This document shows, piece after piece, positions 9,893 to 19,394 of a stretch of 64,000 bases of DNA. Below the pieces are notes generated by a model. That model worked only from the letters and a program-made list of their open reading frames with translations. It was not told where the DNA came from and searched no databases. Every line of letters starts with the position of its first letter. Positions within the stretch are counted from its first letter, which is position 1. Source of the stretch: Dechloromonas denitrificans (GTDB taxonomy: Bacteria > Pseudomonadota > Gammaproteobacteria > Burkholderiales > Rhodocyclaceae); the NCBI RefSeq assembly GCF_020510665.1, contig NZ_CP075187.1, positions 1,632,501 through 1,696,500 of the forward strand, written 5' to 3'. The position numbers were made by a program, and so were the translations under genes.

Positions 9893-10966
9893 TCAGGCAA
9901 TACGTTCCGGCAACACATCGCGCAGCATTACGGCTGCATCGCGAATCATTTTTTCGGTCGCTTCCCAGCCGACGCAACCGTCGGTGACGGAGCAGCCGTA
10001 CTTGAGTTGCGACAGGTCGGCCGGGATAGCCTGGTTGCCGGCTTCGAGGTTGGATTCGATCATCACGCCGAGCAGCGACTTGTTGCCATTGCGAATCTGG
10101 CTGACCACGTCGGCCATGACCAGCGGTTGCAGTTCCGGCTTCTTGGAACTGTTGGCGTGCGAGCAGTCGACCACGATATTCGCTGGCAGCTTGGCCTTGG
10201 CCATCGCCTGTTCGGCAACGGCAACGGAAACGGTGTCGTAGTTCGGCTTGCCGTCGCCGCCGCGCAGCACGACGTGTCCGTAGGCGTTGCCCTTGGTGCG
10301 CACGATGGCAACGCGGCCTTCGCTGTTCAGACCAAGGAAGGAATGCGGGTTGGAGGCCGAGAGAATGGCGTTGGTCGCCACGGTCAGGTCGCCGCTGGTC
10401 GCATTCTTGAAACCGACCGGGGTGGAGAGGCCGGAGGACATTTCGCGGTGCGTCTGAGATTCGGTGGTGCGTGCGCCGATCGCGGTCCAGGCGATCAGGT
10501 CGCCGTAGTATTGCGGGCCGTACGGGTCGAGCGCCTCGGTGCCGGCCGGCAGGCCGAGTTCATTGACGTCGAGCAGGAACTGACGCGCCTTTTCCATGCC
10601 GACATTGACCTGGAAGGAGTCGTCCATGAAGGGGTCGTTGATGTAACCCTTCCAGCCGACGGTGGTGCGCGGTTTTTCGAAATAGACGCGCATGATGATC
10701 TGCAGCGTGTCGCCGACTTCATCGGCCAGCTTTTTCAGGCGGCGGGCGTAATCCAGGCCGGCCACCGGGTCATGGATAGAGCACGGACCAACGACAACGA
10801 ACAGGCGATGATCCTTCCGGTCGATGATCTTGCGCAGCAGGTTGCGGCCCTGCGTGACCGTCTTGGCCGCCTTGGCGCTGAGTGGCAGGCGGGCCTGGAT
10901 GTCGGCCGGCGTCGGCATGGTGTCGAAGGCGGCTACGTTTACGTTGTCGATGTCTGGAGTCGTCAT
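9893..10966 (-). CDS. aroG: 3-deoxy-7-phosphoheptulonate synthase (class I, AroG/F type)
   Basis: 357 residues, the normal length for class I DAHP synthase. It condenses phosphoenolpyruvate and erythrose 4-phosphate, the entry to aromatic amino-acid synthesis. Motifs include VGPCSIHD, RVYFEKPRTTVGWKG, PVGFKN, DCSHANSSK and SVTDGCVGWE, which hold substrate and metal ligands. Which aromatic amino acid inhibits it cannot be read with certainty. It starts 3 bp after the mfd stop and is followed by serB, so it is probably co-transcribed with both. Confidence 0.95.
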   Translation of the reverse strand: MTTPDIDNVNVAAFDTMPTPADIQARLPLSAKAAKTVTQGRNLLRKIIDRKDHRLFVVVGPCSIHDPVAGLDYARRLKKLADEVGDTLQIIMRVYFEKPRTTVGWKGYINDPFMDDSFQVNVGMEKARQFLLDVNELGLPAGTEALDPYGPQYYGDLIAWTAIGARTTESQTHREMSSGLSTPVGFKNATSGDLTVATNAILSASNPHSFLGLNSEGRVAIVRTKGNAYGHVVLRGGDGKPNYDTVSVAVAEQAMAKAKLPANIVVDCSHANSSKKPELQPLVMADVVSQIRNGNKSLLGVMIESNLEAGNQAIPADLSQLKYGCSVTDGCVGWEATEKMIRDAAVMLRDVLPERIA

Positions 10967-10969
10967 AAT

Positions 10970-13900
10970 CTAGTTTGTCAGCTGTCGAATCATGTCTTTC
11001 ACTGCGGCGACCTTGTCGGTGAGCGTCGGGCAGTGGCGTAAAAGGGAAATTTTATCCTGTCCGGCCAGCTTATAGCTGCGGTTTTTCTGAATCAAATTAA
11101 TGATCTTGATCGGTTCGATAGGCGGATTTTTCGAGAATTCCGGGCTGAACTGCAGCGTGATCTGGTCGCTGGTCGCATCCAGCTTCTGGATGAGCAGCGG
11201 CTTGACCAGCAAACGCAGGCGGTGCGTGGCGAGCAGCGACTGGGTCTGGAGCGGCATTTCACCGAAACGGTCGATCAACTCTTCCTGCAGGATGTCGATT
11301 TCGTCGTCGGCCTCGCAATTGGCCAGGCGCTTGTAGAGCGTCAGGCGCTCATGGACGTCCGGGCAGTAGCCATCGGGCAGCAGGGCCGGCGTGCGCAGGT
11401 TGATTTCGCTGCCGATTCCGAGCGGCTGGGTCAGGTCGACCGCGTCAATCGTCTTGCCCTGCTTCAAATGGGCGACGGCGCGGTTGAGCATTTCGCTGAA
11501 CATGGTGAAGCCGACTTCCTGCATCTCGCCTGACTGATTGTCGCCGAGCACTTCGCCGGCGCCGCGGATTTCGAGGTCGTGCATCGCCAGGAAAAAGCCG
11601 GAACCGAGTTCCTCCATCGCCTGAATCGCTTCAAGGCGCAGCTTGGCCTGCTTGGTCAGCGCTTTTTCATCCTGCACCAGCATGTAGGCGTAAGCCTGGT
11701 GATGCGAGCGACCAACCCGGCCGCGCAACTGGTGCAACTGGGCGAGGCCGAATTTTTCCGAGCGGTTGATCAGGATAGTGTTGGCGTGCGGATTGTCGAT
11801 CCCGGTTTCGATAATCGTCGTACACAGCAGCACGTTGGCCCGCTGGCCGGTGAAGTCGCGCATGACACGTTCCAGTTCGCGCTCGTTCATCTGGCCGTGG
11901 CCGATCACGATGCGCGCCTCGGGAACCAGCTTGGCCAGCTTTTCCTGCATGTTCTCGATTGTGTCGACTTCGTTGTGCAGGAAGTACACCTGGCCGCCGC
12001 GCTTTAGTTCGCGCAGCACCGCTTCGCGGATGATGCCGTCGGAGAACTTGCTGACGAAGGTCTTGATCGCCAGGCGCTTCTGCGGCGCAGTGGCAATGAC
12101 CGAGAAATCGCGCAGACCTTCCATCGACATCGCCAAGGTACGCGGGATCGGTGTTGCGGTCAGGGTCAGGACATCGACCTCGGCGCGCATCGATTTCAGC
12201 GTTTCCTTCTGGCGTACGCCGAAACGGTGTTCCTCGTCGATGATCACCAGGCCGAGGCGGTTGAATTTGACATCCTTGCTGATCAGCTTGTGCGTGCCGA
12301 TGATGATGTCGATCTTGCCTTCTGCCAGATCGTTGAGTGCTTGCGTTGTTTCCTTGGCGGTCTTGAAGCGCGAAATTTCGGCGATTTTGACTGGCCAGTC
12401 GGCGAAGCGGTCAGCGAAGGTCTGGTAATGCTGTTCGCAGAGCAGGGTGGTCGGGCACAGCACGGCCACCTGCTTGCCGCCGGCCACGGCACAGAAGGCG
12501 GCACGCAGCGCAACTTCGGTCTTGCCGAAACCGACGTCGCCGCAGACCAGCCGGTCCATCGGCTTGCCGGAGCGCATGTCATCGATCACGGCGGCAATTG
12601 CGCTGGCCTGGTCGTGCGTTTCCTCAAAACCAAAACCGTCGGCGAAGGCTTCGTAATCGTTTTCTTCGAAGGCAAAAGCATGACCTTGGCGCGCCGCACG
12701 GGCGGCGTAGAGCGCGAGCAGTTCGGCGGCAGTGTCGCGCGCCTGCTCGGCGGCACGGCGCTTGGCCTTTTCCCACTGGCCGGAACCTAGCGTGTGCAGC
12801 GGCGCGCTTTCCGGATCGGCGCCGGAGTAGCGCGAGATGACGTGAAGCTGGGCGACCGGCACGAAAAGCTTGGCTTCGTTGGCGTAATGCAGTTCGAGGA
12901 ATTCCTGCTCGCCGAGACCGAGATCCATCCGCACCAGGCCGCGATAGCGCCCGATGCCATGACTTTCGTGGACCACCGGATCGCCGACCTTGAGTTCGGT
13001 CAGGTCCTTCAGCCAGTTATCGAAACTAGCCTTCTTGGCGGCTTCGCGTCGGGTGCGGCGCGGCGAACCGGCAAACAGTTCGGTTTCGGTGATGAACGCC
13101 AGTGTGTCGAGGGCAAAACCGGTTTGCAGCGGCCCAATGCCGAGGGCCAACTTGGCGTCGCCCGCCAGGAAAGCGGCGAGATCGGCTGAGGCTGCCGGTC
13201 TGAGGTCGTGCTCGGCGAACATCGCGGCCAGTGTTTCGCGCCGGCCGGCGGTTTCGGCGACGAGCAGCACGCGTCCCTTGAAACTGGCCAGATGGTTCTT
13301 GAGCGCGCCAATTGGATCGTCGCTGCGGCGGTCGACCGCAACATTGGGCCGTTTTCCGGCGTCGGCATTTTTGCCGTCCAGCGCCAGTCGACCGTAGGAT
13401 TTGGCGGCGGTGAAAAAGGCTTCGTCGCTCAGGAACAATTCTTCGGGCGGAACCAGCGGGCGCGATTTGTCGCCCTGCAGCAGGTTGTAGCGCGAACGGG
13501 TGTCGTTCCAGAACGCAGCAATCGCCGCCGGTGCGTCGCCGTGGGTGACGAACAGCGCGTCTTTCGGCAGGTAATCGAAGATCGTCGCCGTTTCGTCAAA
13601 AAACAGCGGCAGGTAATACTCGATGCCGGCGCTGGCAATGCCGGTGGAGATATCCTTGTAAATGCCGGACTTGGCCGGATCGCCTTCGAATTTCTCGCGG
13701 AATGCCTGACGGAAATGGGTGCGGCCCTTGTCGTCCATCGGAAACTCACGGGCTGGCAAGAGGCGAACTTCGGCCACCGGATAGACCGTGCGTTGCGTGT
13801 CGACATCGAAAGTTTTGATGCTTTCGATCTCATCGTCGAAGAGATCGAGCCGGTAAGGCAGTTGCGAACCCATCGGGAAAAGGTCGATCAGCCCGCCGCG

Positions 13901-14407
13901 AATCGAGTATTCGCCCGGCGAGACGACTTGCGTCACATGAGCGTAGCCGGCCAGCGTGACCTGGCCGCGGAATTTCTCGGCGTCCAGTTTCTGGCCCTTG
14001 CTGAACTCGAAGGTGTAGGCCGCCATGAATTCCGGCGGTGCAAGGCGGTTGACCGCGGTAGAGGCGGGGACCAGCAGGATATCGACTTCGCCCTGCAAGG
14101 CCGCCCACAAGGTGGCCAGGCGTTCGGACACGAGATCCTGATGCGGCGAGAAGTGGTCGTAGGGCAGCGTTTCCCAGTCAGGCAGCAGGCGAACCTTCAG
14201 GCTGGATGAAAACCATGGAATCTCCTCCAGCAGACGTTGTGCATCGGCCGCACTGGCCGTGACAACCGCCAGTGTTTGGCCCTTGCTCCGGGTAGCCAGT
14301 TCAGCCAGGGCGAGGGCATCCGATGAGCCGGAAAGGGCCGGCAGGTCAATGCGGGCGCCGGGCTTGGGCAGGGCGGGGAGGGAAAGCAGGGGTTTGTTGG
14401 CAGACAC
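10970..14407 (-). CDS. mfd: transcription-repair coupling factor Mfd
   Basis: About 1145 residues with a GTG start at 14407, close to the 1148 of E. coli Mfd. It removes RNA polymerase stalled at lesions and recruits UvrAB. The N-terminal UvrB-like region is followed by the polymerase-interaction domain (GDPVVHESHGIGRYRG), helicase motifs (GDVGFGKTEVA Walker A, IIDEEHRFGV Walker B) and the C-terminal TRCF domain. An ATG at 14479 would add 24 residues unlike the family and lie upstream of a TATAAT at 14439-14444, so GTG is preferred. No clear Shine-Dalgarno precedes it, and the exact start is the only doubt. uvrB, a partner in repair, lies elsewhere in this window. Confidence 0.95.
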   Translation of the reverse strand: MSANKPLLSLPALPKPGARIDLPALSGSSDALALAELATRSKGQTLAVVTASAADAQRLLEEIPWFSSSLKVRLLPDWETLPYDHFSPHQDLVSERLATLWAALQGEVDILLVPASTAVNRLAPPEFMAAYTFEFSKGQKLDAEKFRGQVTLAGYAHVTQVVSPGEYSIRGGLIDLFPMGSQLPYRLDLFDDEIESIKTFDVDTQRTVYPVAEVRLLPAREFPMDDKGRTHFRQAFREKFEGDPAKSGIYKDISTGIASAGIEYYLPLFFDETATIFDYLPKDALFVTHGDAPAAIAAFWNDTRSRYNLLQGDKSRPLVPPEELFLSDEAFFTAAKSYGRLALDGKNADAGKRPNVAVDRRSDDPIGALKNHLASFKGRVLLVAETAGRRETLAAMFAEHDLRPAASADLAAFLAGDAKLALGIGPLQTGFALDTLAFITETELFAGSPRRTRREAAKKASFDNWLKDLTELKVGDPVVHESHGIGRYRGLVRMDLGLGEQEFLELHYANEAKLFVPVAQLHVISRYSGADPESAPLHTLGSGQWEKAKRRAAEQARDTAAELLALYAARAARQGHAFAFEENDYEAFADGFGFEETHDQASAIAAVIDDMRSGKPMDRLVCGDVGFGKTEVALRAAFCAVAGGKQVAVLCPTTLLCEQHYQTFADRFADWPVKIAEISRFKTAKETTQALNDLAEGKIDIIIGTHKLISKDVKFNRLGLVIIDEEHRFGVRQKETLKSMRAEVDVLTLTATPIPRTLAMSMEGLRDFSVIATAPQKRLAIKTFVSKFSDGIIREAVLRELKRGGQVYFLHNEVDTIENMQEKLAKLVPEARIVIGHGQMNERELERVMRDFTGQRANVLLCTTIIETGIDNPHANTILINRSEKFGLAQLHQLRGRVGRSHHQAYAYMLVQDEKALTKQAKLRLEAIQAMEELGSGFFLAMHDLEIRGAGEVLGDNQSGEMQEVGFTMFSEMLNRAVAHLKQGKTIDAVDLTQPLGIGSEINLRTPALLPDGYCPDVHERLTLYKRLANCEADDEIDILQEELIDRFGEMPLQTQSLLATHRLRLLVKPLLIQKLDATSDQITLQFSPEFSKNPPIEPIKIINLIQKNRSYKLAGQDKISLLRHCPTLTDKVAAVKDMIRQLTN

Positions 14408-14438
14408 GGTGGCGCAGGCGCAGCGTTGCGGGGCTGGA

Positions 14439-14444
14439 ATTATA
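14439..14444 (-). promoter_or_regulatory. -10 element for mfd
   Basis: On the minus strand TATAAT lies at 14444-14439, placing the transcript start near 14432, about 25 nt before the GTG start. The -35 region (AAAACA 17 bp upstream) is poor. Its position argues against the longer ATG start for mfd. Confidence 0.4.
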
Positions 14445-14547
14445 GCCGCTTCGGAACAGGCTGTTTTTTTGCACACCATTAAAGAATAAATGCATATGCA
14501 ATGGTGCTATCATCCGCCGCTGATTTTGACTTTCCGGATGGTGCTTC

Positions 14548-14736
14548 ATGTCTATCGTCGATGAAAAAAGGCGGGGTCTGGATCGTCGTCGGCACAGCAA
14601 AAAGATTCCGCATGACTTCAAGGAGCGGCGGCAAAGCGAGCGACGCCAGACGACGATCAGCGAAATTTCGTTCAGGGAATGGGCATCGCATTTTGCTCGC
14701 TACCAGCAAGGAAACCCGATGGAAGGATTTGAGTAA
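14548..14736 (+). CDS. small Arg-rich ERR-repeat protein, copy 1
   Basis: 62-residue basic, hydrophilic protein of unknown function. It has four spaced arginine pairs (KRRGLDRRR, then KERRQSERR) followed by S-F-REW. No signal peptide or membrane segment is seen. It resembles the next small gene residue by residue in pattern: RR, DRR, ERR, ERR, then a single tryptophan. The start follows GGATGG about eight bases upstream. It is divergent from mfd, and the 18-bp gap to copy 2 suggests one transcript. Paralogy supports both as real genes. Confidence 0.6.
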   Translation: MSIVDEKRRGLDRRRHSKKIPHDFKERRQSERRQTTISEISFREWASHFARYQQGNPMEGFE

Positions 14737-14754
14737 TGAAAAGGGCGGGCGGGA

Positions 14755-14943
14755 ATGGTTGATAAGGCAAAGAACAGCGAACGGCGCAAGGTTGATAGGC
14801 GTTGCCGGGAAAACCTGGGGCCGCCGGCTGGTTGCACCGAACGGCGGATCAATATCGAACGCCGCTTGTTCAATATCGAGGTTTTCAGTCTGCACGACTG
14901 GTTGCAGGCTCCCCGCACGGAAGAGCCGCAGGGCGGGCAGTAA
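14755..14943 (+). CDS. small Arg-rich ERR-repeat protein, copy 2
   Basis: 62 residues, the same length as copy 1. Its layout is SERRKVDRRC, a linker, TERRINIERR, then SLHDWLQ. Arginine doublets, the DRR and the tryptophan line up with copy 1 while most other residues differ, which indicates an old tandem duplication under selection. A GGGCGGG stretch precedes the ATG. Function is unknown; the pattern suggests nucleic acid or acidic-partner binding, which is inference. Confidence 0.6.
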   Translation: MVDKAKNSERRKVDRRCRENLGPPAGCTERRINIERRLFNIEVFSLHDWLQAPRTEEPQGGQ

Positions 14944-14955
14944 GTCCGTCTGTTG

Positions 14956-15549
14956 TCAGTTGCCCAGATGCAGCGACAGCCACGCTGCCACATGGGGAAC
15001 CGGATCATCACCGGGATTCAGCGTGTGCATCTCATGGGCGCAGTTCAAATGCGGTGTCGCGCGCTGAAATGCATTGCGCCCCGGACTGTCGTCGCTGTCA
15101 AACAGCATCATCAACGGCGCACTCAGGAGATTGAGTGCTTGTAATCCGGCGCGGTCGACAATGCCGCCGTGCCCGGCAAGTGCCCTGACTTGAATGTCGC
15201 GCTGGGCTGCCGCGCGGATTGCTGCCGGGGTGGCGTCACCCGAAGCAAAAATGGCCAGCGGTAAATCCTGTGTGGCGCCGTGGGTGCGAATCAGATCGAG
15301 CATGTCGATCAGACGCTGGGTCAATTTTGGTACATTTTGTGACGCATCGGCAAACTGGGCTTCACGGGCCGACAGCAACTCCATGAAAAATATTGCGTAG
15401 CCGCGGGCTGCCAGGTTGGCGGTAATGAAGGTGTCGGCCGGTGCATGATGGGCGCGGGCCAGCAGGATCAATCCGTGGGGATTGTCCGGCATGTCGATAT
15501 GGCCGTGCAGCGGCCCCTGGGGTGTCTGGATCGTAAGATTCTGGTTCAT
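14956..15549 (-). CDS. alpha/beta-hydrolase-like protein
   Basis: 197-residue protein with the layout of a dienelactone-hydrolase-type alpha/beta fold. It has an early strand LILLARAHHAP, a helix-strand pair ending in FFMELLS, and AIFASGDATPAAI where the nucleophile elbow belongs. Later come LAGHGGIVDRAG and LMMLFDSDDS. The elbow reads F-A-S-G-D rather than G-x-S-x-G, so activity is uncertain. The start MNQNLTIQ is chosen because the upstream in-frame stretch overlaps the preceding gene and is low in family character. It follows the DUF4010 membrane protein by 22 bp, probably in one operon. Confidence 0.7.
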   Translation of the reverse strand: MNQNLTIQTPQGPLHGHIDMPDNPHGLILLARAHHAPADTFITANLAARGYAIFFMELLSAREAQFADASQNVPKLTQRLIDMLDLIRTHGATQDLPLAIFASGDATPAAIRAAAQRDIQVRALAGHGGIVDRAGLQALNLLSAPLMMLFDSDDSPGRNAFQRATPHLNCAHEMHTLNPGDDPVPHVAAWLSLHLGN

Positions 15550-15571
15550 GGTATTCGGGCGTTTCCGTTTG

Positions 15572-16828
15572 TCAGACCAGCAACAAGCCGCCAGCCATGC
15601 CTGCACCGATGGCCAACAGGCCGGGGAGTGCATGACGTGCCAGTTTGTGCCCACCGATGCTGATGACCAGCCCGATCTTGAAAACAAGGTTGGCCAGTAA
15701 GGCCAGGGTGATGGCAATGACAGCCTGGCCGTGGGAGATTTTCTCGAGATTGAACATGCGCAGTGTGGACAGCACGCTGGCATCGGCGTCGGTCAGGCCG
15801 GAGGCAAGGGCGACGATATACAGGCCGCTGTTGCCGGCCACATCCTGCAGCCAGGCTGAGGCGAGCAGAACGAAGGCGTAGAGCAGGCCGAAGGAAATGG
15901 CTGTTTTCAGTTCGGTCGGATTCTTGACTTCGGGCATCGGCAGTTCGCCCCCGGCATTGAGTACCTTCCAGCCGTAGAGCGCCATCAGTACGCCGGGAAT
16001 GATGCCGCAGGCAAAAACGACGGCAATCTGGGCCAGCAGATTGGGGGCGACAACGCTGGAAATCAGGCCGAGGCGCAGCATGACCATGACGTTGGCGATC
16101 AGGATGACGATGGCCGACATGCGGATCAAGTGGTTGTGATCGCGGGCGTGGCGCGAAAACATCATGGTGGTTGCGGTCGACGAGGCCAAACCGCCGAAAA
16201 TGCCGAGCAGGGCCGCACCGTGCCGGGCGCCGATGATGCGCAGTGCGAGGTAGCCGGAAAGTGCCAGGCCGGAAATCAATACGACCATCCACCATATTTG
16301 ACGAGGATTGATGGCGTTGTAAGGGCCAAAGTCGGCGCTTGGCAGAATCGGCAGGATGACCAGCGACAGTACGGCAAACTGGAGTATCGAATTCAGGTCT
16401 TTCTGCGTTGTCCGCTCACTGAATCGACGCAGCTCAGCCTTGAAATAAAGCAGGATGGTCGTCGCGATGGCCAGCATCACAGCCAGCGTTGCATAACCAT
16501 ACCAGGTGGCGGCACCCAGTCCATAGGTGATGACGATGGCCGCTTCCGAGGTGAAGCCGCGATATTGTTCTTCCTGCTGGGTCGAAAAATTCGAGGCGAT
16601 CATTGCGCCGGCGACGACTAGCAGTCCGGTTGCCAGCATCCATGGCCCGCCCGTTCTTTCGCTGAGCAGGGCAAACAGGCAGCCGAGCATCGCGACCAGC
16701 GCAAATGTCCGCAGGCCGGCCGCTGAGTCCGGTCGACGCTCGCGTTCGAGGCCGATCAGCAGACCAATGCCAAGCGCCGTTGCGAAGGCTTCAACGGGGG
16801 CGGCCAGTTCCGGAACGACGAAACTCAT
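15572..16828 (-). CDS. MgtC/DUF4010-family integral membrane protein
   Basis: 418-residue polytopic membrane protein with roughly twelve hydrophobic segments. The N-terminal third carries the MgtC/SapB-like signature (GIGLLIGLERERR, LRTFALVAMLG). The remainder corresponds to DUF4010, with GGLASSTATTMMFSRHAR as its most conserved part. The family is linked to metal or osmotic adaptation but no substrate is known here. It is divergent from ispD with a 41-bp gap and heads a two-gene minus-strand unit with the hydrolase-like gene. Confidence 0.85.
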   Translation of the reverse strand: MSFVVPELAAPVEAFATALGIGLLIGLERERRPDSAAGLRTFALVAMLGCLFALLSERTGGPWMLATGLLVVAGAMIASNFSTQQEEQYRGFTSEAAIVITYGLGAATWYGYATLAVMLAIATTILLYFKAELRRFSERTTQKDLNSILQFAVLSLVILPILPSADFGPYNAINPRQIWWMVVLISGLALSGYLALRIIGARHGAALLGIFGGLASSTATTMMFSRHARDHNHLIRMSAIVILIANVMVMLRLGLISSVVAPNLLAQIAVVFACGIIPGVLMALYGWKVLNAGGELPMPEVKNPTELKTAISFGLLYAFVLLASAWLQDVAGNSGLYIVALASGLTDADASVLSTLRMFNLEKISHGQAVIAITLALLANLVFKIGLVISIGGHKLARHALPGLLAIGAGMAGGLLLV

Positions 16829-16857
16829 GCGATTCCTCTTTTGTTGGCGTTATTCAG

Positions 16858-16863
16858 TAAAAT
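16858..16863 (+). promoter_or_regulatory. -10 element close to the ispD start
   Basis: TAAAAT lies six bases before the ispD ATG (16870), so transcription would start at or next to the start codon. No Shine-Dalgarno is present in the TAAGCC between them. A leaderless ispD mRNA is inferred. The -35 region is not recognisable. Confidence 0.45.
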
Positions 16864-16869
16864 TAAGCC

Positions 16870-17556
16870 ATGCCACGTCAATTCGCAATCGTACCCGCTG
16901 CCGGCAGCGGCTCCCGCTTCGGCGCAGAAAAACCCAAACAGTACCTGAGCCTGCTTGGCCGGCCGCTGATCTATCACACGCTGGCCGCCTTGGTTGCCTG
17001 TCCGGACATCGATCGTGTCTGGGTCGTGCTCTCGCCGGATGACCCGTACTGGGGCCAGTACGACTGGTCCGACCTCGGTGCCAAGCTCGAAACACTGCGC
17101 TGTGGCGGGGCAACCCGAGCCGACAGCGTCAATAATGGCTTGCAGGCCGCAGCCATGGTCGCCTCGCCGGAAGACTGGGTGCTGGTCCATGATGCGGCGC
17201 GCCCCTGTCTTAGTGCCGAGATGCTGGCTGCCCTTTTCAGTCAGTTGGCTGAAGATCCGGTTGGCGGCATTCTTGCCGTGCCGGTCGCCGATACGTTGAA
17301 ACGGGCCGATGCCGAACAACGCGTTGCCGCAACCGAGCCGCGTGACGGCTTGTGGCAGGCGCAGACGCCGCAGATGTTCCGCTACGGTCGACTGCTCGAA
17401 GCACTCGAAAAATGCCGCGAAGTTACCGATGAGGCCGGTGCCATCGAAGCCCTTGGTTTGCAGCCGAAACTGGTGCGCGGCGATGCGACCAATCTGAAAG
17501 TGACTTATCCGGCCGACCTGGTACTGGCCGCCATGATTCTCAGGGGACGAAAATGA
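16870..17556 (+). CDS. ispD: 2-C-methyl-D-erythritol 4-phosphate cytidylyltransferase
   Basis: 228-residue enzyme of the MEP isoprenoid pathway that joins CTP and methylerythritol phosphate. The nucleotide-binding N-terminus [19 protein letters not shown] is diagnostic, and [11 protein letters not shown] carries the metal-binding aspartates. It overlaps ispF by ATGA, the usual ispD-ispF arrangement. A -10-like TAAAAT directly upstream suggests a leaderless message. Confidence 0.96.
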   Translation: MPRQFAIVPAAGSGSRFGAEKPKQYLSLLGRPLIYHTLAALVACPDIDRVWVVLSPDDPYWGQYDWSDLGAKLETLRCGGATRADSVNNGLQAAAMVASPEDWVLVHDAARPCLSAEMLAALFSQLAEDPVGGILAVPVADTLKRADAEQRVAATEPRDGLWQAQTPQMFRYGRLLEALEKCREVTDEAGAIEALGLQPKLVRGDATNLKVTYPADLVLAAMILRGRK

Positions 17557-18041
17557 ATATCCGGGTCGGGCAGGGTTACGACGTTCACCAACTGGTTGCC
17601 GGCCGCAAGCTGATTCTCGGTGGCGTCGAGATTCCGCACGCCACCGGTTTGCTCGGTCACTCCGATGCCGATGCGCTGCTGCATGCAATTACCGATGCCT
17701 TGCTCGGCGCCGTTGCGCTGGGCGATATCGGTCGCCATTTCCCGGATACCGATCCGCGCTACAAGGGCGCCGACAGTCGTGCCCTGTTGCGCGGAGCAGT
17801 TGCCTTGCTCGCCGAGAAGGGCTGGCGTCCGGTCAATGTCGATGCGACGCTGATTGCCCAGCAGCCGAAACTTGCACCGCATGCGGCGGCGATGGTTGCC
17901 AATATCGCGGTCGACCTCGGTATTTCGATCGATTCGGTCAATATCAAGGGCAAGACCAACGAAAAGCTGGGCTATCTCGGGCGTCAAGAAGCGATTGAGG
18001 CCCAGGCCGTGGTGCTGGTTGAAAAAATGCCTGGCGGCTAG
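17553..18041 (+). CDS. ispF: 2-C-methyl-D-erythritol 2,4-cyclodiphosphate synthase
   Basis: 162 residues, the standard IspF length. It cyclises the CDP-methylerythritol phosphate intermediate. The zinc site is visible as GYDVHQL and [13 protein letters not shown], and [17 protein letters not shown] is the conserved loop. Its ATG overlaps the ispD stop, so the two MEP-pathway steps are translationally coupled (IspE, between them in the pathway, is not in the window). Confidence 0.97.
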   Translation: MNIRVGQGYDVHQLVAGRKLILGGVEIPHATGLLGHSDADALLHAITDALLGAVALGDIGRHFPDTDPRYKGADSRALLRGAVALLAEKGWRPVNVDATLIAQQPKLAPHAAAMVANIAVDLGISIDSVNIKGKTNEKLGYLGRQEAIEAQAVVLVEKMPGG

Positions 18042-18143
18042 TACCGATGTGTCATGCCAGCCCTGAGCTGCATGTGTTCTGGTACGCTGTCGATTCTGCT
18101 TTCTTTTCAGAATTGCTGACCTTTACAGAGTCCCGACCGGTTC

Positions 18144-19370
18144 ATGATCAAAAAAATCCCCGTCCATCTGCTTGAGCCTGGCATGTATGTCAGCGACTTC
18201 AATGCGGGCTGGCTGAATCATCCGTTTGCTTTCAACAGCATGTTGATCAGCAGCGAGGCTGATCTTGCCAAGGTCAGGGCGGCGGGTATTCGCGAACTGT
18301 TCATCGACACGGACCGGGGGCGGGATGTCGGCGATGGTGTTCCGACGGCGGCCGAAGCTACTCGCGAAAGCGCCGAGCAGCTTGACCGGATGGCAACGAC
18401 CAGCCGTCCTGTGGTTGCCGAGGCGAAAGTTTCACTGGCCGAGGAGATGAACCGCGCTCACGCGGCATACGGCGAGGCGACGCGCGTCATCCGCCACTTG
18501 ATGGATGACATCCGTCTCGGCCACCAGGTCGAACTGGCTTCAACCCGGCCGACGGTCGAAAGAATCGTCGCCTCGGTCATGCGCAACAGCAATGCGATGA
18601 TGACCATGCGCCGGCTGAAAAGTCTGGATGACTACACCTTTCTCCATTCGGTTAGCGTCTGCGCCATGCTGGTCACCTTTTCCAAGGTGGTCGATCTGGA
18701 AATGAACGCCATCCACGATCTGGCGCTCGGCGCACTGGTTCATGACGTGGGCAAGATGCGTGTCGCGCAGGCTGTGCTCAACAAGCCCGCGCGTCTGTCG
18801 GAAGAAGAATATCGGCACATGAAGTCGCACGTTGTCCTCGGCTCCGACTACATCCGGCAGTTACCGGGCATTCCGGCGCTGGCCCTTGAGCCGCTGGATT
18901 TGCACCACGAACGCTATGATGGCAGTGGTTATCCGCGCGGCCTGAAAGGCGATGAAATTTCGCAAGTTGGCCGGATGTCGGGCATCGTCGATGTCTATGA
19001 TGCGATTACTTCCGACCGGGTGTACCGCAAGGGCATGTCGCCTGCCGCCGCTGTCCAGAAACTCTTCGAGTGGAGCAAGTTTCACTTCGATCCGGCGCTG
19101 ACCCAGGTTTTCGTCAAGAGCGTCGGGATTTACCCGGTCGGGACACTGGTCCGGCTGGAAAGCGGGCGCCTGGGCGTGGTGATCGAGCAGTCCGATGCGC
19201 ATTTGCTGACGCCACGCGTTCGGGTCATGTACGATGCAAAACGCATGCACTACATCGCGCCGGAGGTGGTCGATCTTTCGCGGCCCATGGGGGCGGGCGG
19301 GGCGGACCGGATTGTCGGTTACGAGATACCGGACAAACTGGGTATCGATGTCTCACGCTTTTTGCTTTAG
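18144..19370 (+). CDS. HD-GYP cyclic-di-GMP phosphodiesterase with DUF3391
   Basis: 408 residues. The N-terminus (IKKIPVHLLEPGMYVSDFNAGW) is the DUF3391 domain often fused to HD-GYP. The catalytic part shows HDVGKM and LHHERYDGSGYPRGLKGDE, the HD and GYP signatures for c-di-GMP hydrolysis, followed by DVYDAITSDRVYRKGM. It opens an operon with a GGDEF-EAL protein, a 106-residue protein and an HDOD protein. The 102-bp region upstream holds no obvious promoter that I can name. Confidence 0.92.
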   Translation: MIKKIPVHLLEPGMYVSDFNAGWLNHPFAFNSMLISSEADLAKVRAAGIRELFIDTDRGRDVGDGVPTAAEATRESAEQLDRMATTSRPVVAEAKVSLAEEMNRAHAAYGEATRVIRHLMDDIRLGHQVELASTRPTVERIVASVMRNSNAMMTMRRLKSLDDYTFLHSVSVCAMLVTFSKVVDLEMNAIHDLALGALVHDVGKMRVAQAVLNKPARLSEEEYRHMKSHVVLGSDYIRQLPGIPALALEPLDLHHERYDGSGYPRGLKGDEISQVGRMSGIVDVYDAITSDRVYRKGMSPAAAVQKLFEWSKFHFDPALTQVFVKSVGIYPVGTLVRLESGRLGVVIEQSDAHLLTPRVRVMYDAKRMHYIAPEVVDLSRPMGAGGADRIVGYEIPDKLGIDVSRFLL

Positions 19371-19394
19371 TACTTGAGCCGGAAAGGAGAGGGT

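Noticed and set aside
9554..11041. A 495-codon plus-strand frame opposite serB and aroG
   Set aside because: It spans two well-defined minus-strand genes and their junction, is low-complexity, and has no family resemblance.
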